A DNA stretch of 5,883 bases from an uncultured Erythrobacter sp. (GTDB taxonomy: Bacteria > Pseudomonadota > Alphaproteobacteria > Sphingomonadales > Sphingomonadaceae): positions 1-5,883 of the forward strand of contig CAMYIQ010000179.1 of the NCBI GenBank assembly GCA_947258465.1. The letters run 5' to 3'. This document shows, piece by piece, positions 1-4,276 of the stretch. The notes beneath the pieces are model-generated. The model searched no databases. It saw only the letters and a program-made list of their open reading frames with translations, and was not told the DNA's origin. Position numbers and translations under genes: made by a program. Position 1 is the stretch's first letter; every line of letters begins with the position of its first letter.

Positions 1-23
1 CACGCCTTTATTGGGGGAGGAAG

Positions 24-51
24 GGGGCGGCCTGCGGGTCGCCCCTTTTTT
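24..51 (+). terminator. Rho-independent terminator of an upstream plus-strand gene
   Basis: An 8-bp stem (24-31 with 38-45, one G-U pair) closes a six-base loop and is followed directly by six T's (46-51) on the plus strand. This is the classic intrinsic terminator layout. It would serve a plus-strand gene lying left of the window. It overlaps the stop codon of the convergent transporter gene. On the minus strand the same stem lacks a clear downstream T-run, so termination there is less certain. Confidence 0.7.
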
Positions 52-778
52 ATCTGGCCGATGCAAAGGGAGAGAAATCGGTGTCGGTATCGAAGACTTC
101 CACGCCTTCCGCGCGCTTCAGGGCGCCGACCACCGCGTAGGTCACCGGGGTCAGCAGCGCTTCCCACGCCGTCTTGATCGCCCATTGCGAGAGAACGACT
201 TGCCACAGCAGCTCGACCGGCCAGCCGGCGAGGCCCCAAAAGGCCAGCGGGTAGAAAATCATACTGTCAAGGCCTTGCCCGACCACTGTCGAGCCGATCG
301 TCCGCATCCACAAATGCCGTCCCTGTGTCCAGACCTTCATCTTGGCGAGCACATAGCTGTTGGCGAATTCGCCTGCCCAGAAGGCGACCATCGAAGCCAG
401 CACGATGCGCCAGGAATTGCCGAAGACGAATTCATAGGCCTCTTGTCCCGGCCAGCCATCGGCAGGCGGCAATTGCACGACCACCCAAGCCATGAAAGCC
501 ATGAACAGCAGCGCGGCAAATCCGGTCCAGATGACCCGCCGGGCGCGGGCATAGCCGTAAACTTCGGTCAGGATGTCGCCGATGATGTAGCTGACCGGAA
601 AGAACAGCACGCCTGCGCCGAACGACCATTCGCCGATGATCGGCAAGGTGACGTAGCTCGGTTTGGAGGCGCCGATCAGGTTGGACAACAGCAGAATGGT
701 GACGAAGGCTGCCATCACCAGATCGTAATAGCGGAAACGGGGCGCGGCGGTGGCGGGGGCCTGCGATGGGTTTTCCAT
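50..778 (-). CDS. yhhQ: Queuosine precursor transporter, YhhQ/VUT family
   Basis: This is a 242-residue inner-membrane protein of the YhhQ (vitamin uptake transporter-like, VUT) family. In E. coli YhhQ brings in preQ0/preQ1, which are used to build queuosine at the wobble position of tRNAs with GUN anticodons. Seen in the sequence: hydrophobic segments near residues 19-37, 53-68, 82-103, 123-145, 163-183 and 188-219, giving about six helices, plus the family signatures DILTEVYGY (68-76), GEFANSYVLAKMK (136-148) and RTIGSTVVGQGLDSMIFYP (159-177). Length is normal for the family. The chosen ATG (776-778) leaves a short hydrophilic leader before the first helix; its ribosome site is weak. The gene is transcribed away from the neighbouring tRNA and converges on an off-window gene. 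I see no preQ1 riboswitch in the short upstream gap. The family call is firm; the exact substrate is inferred from the family. Confidence 0.9.
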   Translation of the reverse strand: MENPSQAPATAAPRFRYYDLVMAAFVTILLLSNLIGASKPSYVTLPIIGEWSFGAGVLFFPVSYIIGDILTEVYGYARARRVIWTGFAALLFMAFMAWVVVQLPPADGWPGQEAYEFVFGNSWRIVLASMVAFWAGEFANSYVLAKMKVWTQGRHLWMRTIGSTVVGQGLDSMIFYPLAFWGLAGWPVELLWQVVLSQWAIKTAWEALLTPVTYAVVGALKRAEGVEVFDTDTDFSPFASAR

Positions 779-839
779 GACAAAGTGGGTTAGAGCCGAT
801 TGGCCAGCGGCGAAAGGCGCGTTATGGCACTGCCAACGC

Positions 840-916
840 GCGCCCGTAGTTCAACTGGATAGAGCACGAGCCTTCTAAGCTTGGAGTTGCAGGTTCGAGT
901 CCTGCCGGGCGCGCCA
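840..916 (+). tRNA. tRNA-Arg (anticodon UCU)
   Basis: A full cloverleaf can be folded by hand. The acceptor stem is 840-846 with 906-912, the D stem 849-852 with 862-865, the anticodon stem 867-871 with 879-883, and the T stem 889-893 with 901-905 around a TTCGAGT loop. The anticodon TCT sits at 874-876, reading AGA/AGG codons. The discriminator base is G913 and CCA (914-916) is encoded. All stems are intact, so the gene should be functional. The accessory region begins immediately behind its 3' end, a common pattern for islands inserted at tRNA genes. Confidence 0.95.
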
Positions 917-987
917 GTTTACCATGGAAGTGCGCAGCGGTGCTAAGGCGAGACGAGGCCTGTTTGCCGCGACAACCGTGCTGGCGC

Positions 988-1017
988 AGCGCCGCGAATG
1001 GTGAGGCGCTCCTTTTT
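988..1017 (+). terminator. Probable terminator downstream of tRNA-Arg
   Basis: A six-base-pair GC-rich stem (988-993 with 1005-1010) encloses an 11-base loop and is followed by CC and five T's (1011-1017). It fits an intrinsic terminator for the tRNA transcript about 70 bp upstream. The stem is short and the loop rather large, so the call is moderate. The rest of 917-1049 holds nothing I can identify. Confidence 0.45.
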
Positions 1018-1049
1018 AGGATGTATCCCTTTCCATAGGTAATTGGCTC

Positions 1050-2249
1050 TTGCAGGCTGCCGCAGGATCAGTTGCGCATGAAGTGTCTCGTATTTATCCG
1101 CGGGCCGAGCGGCGCGTGCAGGGCAGCACCAACACCAATTGCGCCGCGCTATCCTATACCGGCGCGCTCGAGGTTCGGCTGCATTACGATCCGCTCGGGC
1201 GGCTCTATCAGGTCAGCGGGGGCAGCCTGGGCACGCAGCGCTTTGCCTATGACGGCAATGCGCTGATCGGCGAATACAGCTATCCTGGCACCTTGCGGCG
1301 GCGCTATGTCCATGGCTCGAATGTGGAGGCCGACGATCCGCTGATCGTCTACGAAGGCGCGGGGGTGAGCGCTGCCAACCGCCGCTATCTCCACGCCGAT
1401 CCGCGCGGCTCGATCGTGATGGTGACGAACTACCAGGGCGCCCCGCTCCATACCAACAGCTATGATGAATACGGCATCCCCGACACCGCCTCGGGCGACG
1501 ACATTGCCACCAAGGGCCGGTTCCGCTATACCGGCCAGGTGTGGATCCCCGAACTGGGCATGTATTACTACAAAGCCCGCATCTACTCGCCCACGCTCGG
1601 CCGGTTCCTCCAGACCGATCCGATTGGGTATGAGGACCAGTTCAATCTGTACGCCTATGTCGGGAATGATCCGATCAATGGGGTCGATCCGACGGGGCAA
1701 AGCTGCGAGATCGCGCAAGAAAAGGTAAGCTGTAAGATTGATGACACTCAATCTTTCCGTGATGCAGGTTACTCGGATAAGCAAATTCAAAGCTTGGCAC
1801 AGAATTATGCCGATGCAACGGCCCGAGCAGTTGCGATCGGTGATCAAGGTGTCACGATTGAAGTCGGCGGGGAGAGTTTTGAAACGACCGGCACCGAAAT
1901 AGCCAACGGCCTTGCTGACGCTTACGTGACGCTTGGCCCGTCAAACGGCGAGCGCGCATCCATGGATGGTGGTGAGTTGAGCAATGGGAAAAGCCTCGGG
2001 GAGTTGCGTGCTCGGGCCAATCCGAAGAGCCTACCCTACAAGTTAAACATCGGTAAGAATATGTTCTACGATACTCCAGGCGATGGACTGTCACTCGACC
2101 AACAGCAGCAGCGAACCTTCATTCATGAGGGCATCCACACGGCGAAAGGCGAGGGTGTCATGAGAGGCGTTCGTGGCTTCAATCGCTTACACCAAGGGCC
2201 GTATGGGGCTGCAGCCGAACGCATCCGTAGAAAAGGAGGGATCAAATAG
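1050..2249 (+). CDS. Orphan RHS C-terminal fragment with HExxH zincin-like toxin tip
   Basis: This is the C-terminal end of an RHS/YD-repeat polymorphic toxin. RHS similarity begins near residue 20 (about 1106). A YD-type repeat lies at 46-57, and the RHS-associated core runs from GRFRYTGQ (156-163) through YYYKARIYSP and GRFLQTDPIGY to the boundary motif DPTG (213-216). After DPTG comes a variable tip of 183 residues with no RHS similarity and visibly lower GC. The tip contains H359-E-G-I-H363, the HExxH zinc-ligand pattern of gluzincin-type metallopeptidases; E390 (27 residues on) or H381 could be a third ligand. Peptidase or other zinc-dependent activity is inferred from this motif. Normally such a tip follows thousands of bases of RHS shell plus a secretion domain; here an in-frame TAG at 1017 and unrelated sequence before 1106 show the N-terminus is gone. 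The TTG start at 1050 has no convincing ribosome site. It is best read as a 5'-truncated or orphan toxin module, possibly silent. Confidence 0.75.
   Translation: MQAAAGSVAHEVSRIYPRAERRVQGSTNTNCAALSYTGALEVRLHYDPLGRLYQVSGGSLGTQRFAYDGNALIGEYSYPGTLRRRYVHGSNVEADDPLIVYEGAGVSAANRRYLHADPRGSIVMVTNYQGAPLHTNSYDEYGIPDTASGDDIATKGRFRYTGQVWIPELGMYYYKARIYSPTLGRFLQTDPIGYEDQFNLYAYVGNDPINGVDPTGQSCEIAQEKVSCKIDDTQSFRDAGYSDKQIQSLAQNYADATARAVAIGDQGVTIEVGGESFETTGTEIANGLADAYVTLGPSNGERASMDGGELSNGKSLGELRARANPKSLPYKLNIGKNMFYDTPGDGLSLDQQQQRTFIHEGIHTAKGEGVMRGVRGFNRLHQGPYGAAAERIRRKGGIK
1106..1220 (+). repeat. Direct repeat copy 1 (RHS core, 115 bp)
   Basis: This stretch matches 3156-3270 at 114 of 115 positions; the only difference is G1212 against A3262, which changes a Val codon to Ile. 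It encodes the same RHS frame in both copies (ERRVQGS through LYQ-V/I-SG). It marks the left edge of RHS homology in the first fragment: bases before 1106 do not look like RHS. Confidence 0.95.
2124..2138 (+). other. HExxH zinc-binding motif codons of the toxin tip
   Basis: The five codons read H-E-G-I-H within the context RTFIHEGIHT. In HExxH enzymes the two His bind zinc and the Glu is the catalytic base. The downstream stretch NRLHQGPYGAAAERI (378-392) offers H381 and E390 as further ligand candidates. That this is an active metal site is inferred from pattern alone. Confidence 0.55.
2233..2239 (+). promoter_or_regulatory. Strong Shine-Dalgarno for the immunity gene
   Basis: AAGGAGG lies inside the last codons of the toxin ORF, 10 bases before the ATG at 2250. 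It is the best ribosome site in the window and fixes the start of the next gene. It also implies that the immunity protein can be made efficiently from the toxin transcript. Confidence 0.8.
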
Positions 2250-2756
2250 ATGCGACCTCTATTAACGATCCCCCTAACGATTGTACTTTTTGGTTGCCAA
2301 GAAGTTCCTAGCTTCGACCCATGCCAACCGACCAATCCAGAAATCTATCGCTACGAGGACAGATCGTCTAGTGAGAGGTTGTCCGTTACGAGAGAGCGGC
2401 AACGCTTGTTGTTCGACTTCCACATACCAGAGACTGATTATCGATCTTCAAAAGTCTATGCTCAGATTGTAGACGCCGGTGATCACATTCAAATTACAAA
2501 CCTGTTGATCCCAAAGGACTTGTCCGATGAGACTATTTCCAATGCGACCACGGACTGTAACGTGCGCTCTGGCGGGCCGACAGAAAACCTATATCGGGTA
2601 GACTGCAAGCCCTCGCACGAGAAGGCCTCAGAGGTCGTTCTGCTCGATACCGAAAAGGGAATTGTCGAGTGGTCTACCCTCGATGAAGACGGATCGAAGA
2701 TCTCGGATTACATCCTACAATCGGACAGCGGTTTGCTCCATCCCTGCCTCAACTAG
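2250..2756 (+). CDS. Predicted lipoprotein, candidate immunity protein to the RHS tip
   Basis: This 168-residue protein has no family I recognise. The N-terminus has an Arg, a hydrophobic stretch (4-14) and L13-F-G-C16, a slightly atypical lipobox, so a lipoprotein with Cys16 as the acylated residue is likely. The +2 residue is Gln, not Asp, which fits outer-membrane rather than inner-membrane retention by the usual Lol rule. Four further cysteines (25, 103, 119, 166) could form two disulfides in the periplasm. The ATG follows the toxin stop codon with no gap and has a strong Shine-Dalgarno. Position directly behind an RHS tip, small size and low GC (48% by hand count over 2281-2340, against 67% over RHS core 1381-1440) are what is expected of a cognate immunity gene. 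The role is inferred from this context. If it is correct, the toxin would act in the periplasm or at the envelope. Confidence 0.65.
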   Translation: MRPLLTIPLTIVLFGCQEVPSFDPCQPTNPEIYRYEDRSSSERLSVTRERQRLLFDFHIPETDYRSSKVYAQIVDAGDHIQITNLLIPKDLSDETISNATTDCNVRSGGPTENLYRVDCKPSHEKASEVVLLDTEKGIVEWSTLDEDGSKISDYILQSDSGLLHPCLN

Positions 2757-2781
2757 CGACCAGCTTTAGTGATAGCCCTAT

Positions 2782-2914
2782 GCTGGCCATGCGATTGGCG
2801 GTTGCGCCTTGTGCGGAGTGGATAGTGCGCACCCGCCCAAACCGGATATGCAGATCGGCGAGGCGGGAGAGGTCGAGCGTCTCCTGCTTACCATCCTCGC
2901 GCTCGATCTGCACG
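2782..2914 (-). pseudogene. Fragment of MobF/TraA-type conjugative relaxase-helicase
   Basis: The minus-strand frame here encodes about 44 residues with the flow IEREDGKQETLDL, then HIRFGRVRTIHSAQGATANR. The TIHSAQGAT segment matches the SF1 helicase motif (TxHxxQG) found near the C-terminal half of TraA/TraI-like relaxases, where it is usually preceded by an aromatic or charged strand as here. Similarity fades at both ends: RHS sequence on the other strand begins near 2915-2926, and beyond 2782 the frame ends in an unrelated tail (stop at 2749-2751). It is far too short to be functional and appears to be a scar of conjugative DNA. The identification comes from motif memory, without alignment. 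Confidence 0.5.
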
Positions 2915-2916
2915 GC

Positions 2917-3273
2917 TCGACGCGCGATGTCAGCTGGAGCTACGCGCGCAATCCTGCGGGTCAGATCGTATCCGAGACGCAATCGAACGATGCCTATAGC
3001 TGGGATGGCCATGTCGATACGGCCCGCGCCTACACCACCAACGGGCTCAACCAGTATACTGGCGCCGGGAGCGCGCGCTTCTGCTACGATGCCAATGGCA
3101 ATCTCACCGCCGACGGGGCCAGCGTCTATCTCTACGATGTCGAGAACCGCCTGGTCGAGCGGCGCGTGCAGGGCAGCACCAACACCAATTGCGCCGCGCT
3201 ATCCTATACCGGCGCGCTCGAGGTTCGGCTGCATTACGATCCGCTCGGGCGGCTCTATCAGATCAGCGGGTGA
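2917..3273 (+). pseudogene. Second RHS fragment, core-upstream part, truncated by stop
   Basis: From about 2926 the plus-strand frame reads as typical RHS core: DVSWSYARNPAGQI, DAYSWDGHV, a YTTNGLNQYT segment, YDANGNLTADG and YLYDVENRLVE, then the 115-bp repeat ending LYQISG and a TGA at 3271-3273. These repeats normally sit just before the region found at 1106-2249, so the two fragments are in reversed order. The open frame extends left to a TTG at 2809, but that part overlaps the antisense relaxase remnant and has no RHS character, so no real start is visible. There is no toxin tip after the stop. It is a non-functional remnant by itself, but a template for recombination with the first copy. 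Confidence 0.75.
3156..3270 (+). repeat. Direct repeat copy 2 (RHS core, 115 bp)
   Basis: This copy has 114/115 identity to 1106-1220, in the same orientation and reading frame, with a period of 2050 bp. Homology stops exactly at 3270: copy 1 continues into RHS core, while copy 2 runs straight into a stop codon and unrelated sequence. Confidence 0.95.
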
Positions 3274-3340
3274 TTCGAGTGCCCATCACTATCTCGCCGG
3301 GCGCCCATGCCTAGGGCCATTTCGATCTGCCTAAACAAGG

Positions 3341-3390
3341 GCTGATCGGCGCCATTTATCGGGGCCGCGGGCGCTCCGTGGCCGATCGGC
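3341..3390. repeat. Inverted repeat in the gap before tetR
   Basis: Ten bases at 3341-3350 pair with 3381-3390 (one G-U pair), with a 30-base GC-rich loop. There is no T-run, so it does not look like an intrinsic terminator. The 3274-3526 gap holds no gene I can support; it contains this repeat and the palindromic operator farther right. Confidence 0.4.
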
Positions 3391-3422
3391 TCGAGACCCC
3401 TCATACCCATAAACCGAAAAAA

Positions 3423-3436
3423 ATACTGGCCAGTAT
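3423..3436. promoter_or_regulatory. Perfect palindromic operator upstream of tetR
   Basis: ATACTGGCCAGTAT is a perfect 14-bp palindrome embedded in AT-rich sequence (A-run before it, TATAT and a T-run after). It lies about 90 bp upstream of the preferred tetR start. TetR dimers bind palindromes of this size, usually near their own promoters. A close copy occurs at 4228-4241. Autorepression is inferred. Confidence 0.65.
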
Positions 3437-3526
3437 ATCGATTTTTTGCCATCATCTCCTCGAAGGTGGAGGAAAATCCACCGCAGGGGAGATGGAATTG
3501 CTCGAACGCTCCAGATCAGCGATGGT

Positions 3527-4186
3527 ATGGCTATGTCAGCTGTAGCCAGAAAAACGCGCAGGGCCGTGGGCGCGGACAATGCCTCTCTCAAGAGCGAATT
3601 CGTGGCCTTCAAAACCAATCGCATCGTCGAGGTTGCGAGCCGATTGTTCTACCAGAGCGGCTACAGTAGCTGCACGCTCGACAATGTCGCCGAACAGCTC
3701 GGCGTCACGAAGCCGTTCCTCTATTCCTACTTCAAGAACAAGGAAGCCATCCTCGCCGCGATTTGCGAAGTGGGGATCAGCGAAGCGCTGGCGGTTCTAG
3801 AGGCCACCCTGGCCGGCGATCACAAGAACCATCGCGACCTGCTTGCCGAGGTCGTGCGGCAGGTCGGCAGGATCGTGATCGATCGCCAGGAATATGTCGT
3901 CGTCTACCAGCGCGAGATGAAGCATCTGAGCGCTGCCGACCATGAACGCATCTTGCGGCTGAGGCACTCCTTCGATCACCAGATCGCGGAATTGATCCGC
4001 AAGGGTATCGAGGCCGGCGAATTTCGCCAAGATACCGATTCCTTCGTCGCCGTCTGGATCGGGGGGCTGATTAGCTGGATCCCGACCTGGTATTCGCCGG
4101 GCGGCCAGCGATCCGCCAACGATGTCATCGATCAGCTCGTCACGGCGGCCCTGCGCCTGGCGGGCGCCGAAAAACCCACGAAATAA
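3527..4186 (+). CDS. TetR/AcrR family transcriptional repressor
   Basis: From ATG 3527 this is a 219-residue, two-domain TetR regulator of normal size. The N-terminal helix-turn-helix runs from about residue 28 to 77. It shows the hallmark pattern: a helix with IVEVASRLFYQSGY, then TLDNVAEQLGVTKPFLYSYFKNKEAI split over helices 2-4 (about 50-75). The C-terminal ligand domain ends with WIGGLISWIPTWYSPGG, resembling regulators of the KstR2/FadR-like groups that sense acyl-CoA-type ligands; that resemblance is only suggestive. The frame is open back to a TTG at 3446, but the residues added are basic, unlike TetR, and would place the start against the operator. ATG 3533 is an equally possible start; neither has a good Shine-Dalgarno. 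The gene stands 90 bp before the receptor gene on the same strand, and both upstream regions carry the same operator-like site, so the receptor is its probable target. Confidence 0.88.
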   Translation: MAMSAVARKTRRAVGADNASLKSEFVAFKTNRIVEVASRLFYQSGYSSCTLDNVAEQLGVTKPFLYSYFKNKEAILAAICEVGISEALAVLEATLAGDHKNHRDLLAEVVRQVGRIVIDRQEYVVVYQREMKHLSAADHERILRLRHSFDHQIAELIRKGIEAGEFRQDTDSFVAVWIGGLISWIPTWYSPGGQRSANDVIDQLVTAALRLAGAEKPTK

Positions 4187-4227
4187 AGCCAGTCAAAGAG
4201 TGGAATCAGTCCGAGTTTTACTAACGT

Positions 4228-4241
4228 ATACCGACCAGTAG
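4228..4241. promoter_or_regulatory. Second operator-like site, upstream of the TonB receptor
   Basis: ATACCGACCAGTAG matches the perfect palindrome at 3423-3436 at 11 of 14 positions. One half-site is intact (CCAGTA) and the outer TAC/GTA bases are symmetric. It sits 35 bp before the receptor ATG, where a bound repressor would block transcription. Binding by the adjacent TetR protein is inferred. Confidence 0.55.
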
Positions 4242-4263
4242 AAATTAAGAGGTTCGGTATTTT

Positions 4264-4270
4264 GGGAGAG
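4264..4270 (+). promoter_or_regulatory. Ribosome binding site of the receptor gene
   Basis: The purine-rich GGGAGAG ends six bases before the ATG at 4277. It supports that start, which also gives a clean signal peptide. Confidence 0.6.
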
Positions 4271-4276
4271 AAGAGA

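Noticed and set aside
11..793. Long plus-strand open frame (260 codons) opposite the transporter gene
   Set aside because: It mirrors yhhQ on the other strand. Its product is rich in His, Arg, Gly and Gln with no family features, while the minus frame has clear YhhQ motifs and helices.
924..1004. Small ORF of 26 residues between the tRNA and the RHS fragment
   Set aside because: It has no ribosome site, no recognisable motif, and it overlaps the probable terminator stem.
1149..1847. Minus-strand open frame of 232 codons inside the RHS fragment
   Set aside because: It is antisense to unmistakable RHS core sequence. High-GC genes often leave such mirror frames open.
2780..3334. Plus-strand open frame of 184 codons across the second RHS fragment
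   Set aside because: It is out of frame with the RHS core; the product is Arg/Ser/Pro-rich shadow sequence.
3446..3526. TTG start giving a longer TetR protein
   Set aside because: The extra 27 residues are not TetR-like, and the start would lie only 10 bp after the operator. ATG 3527 or 3533 gives a normal length.
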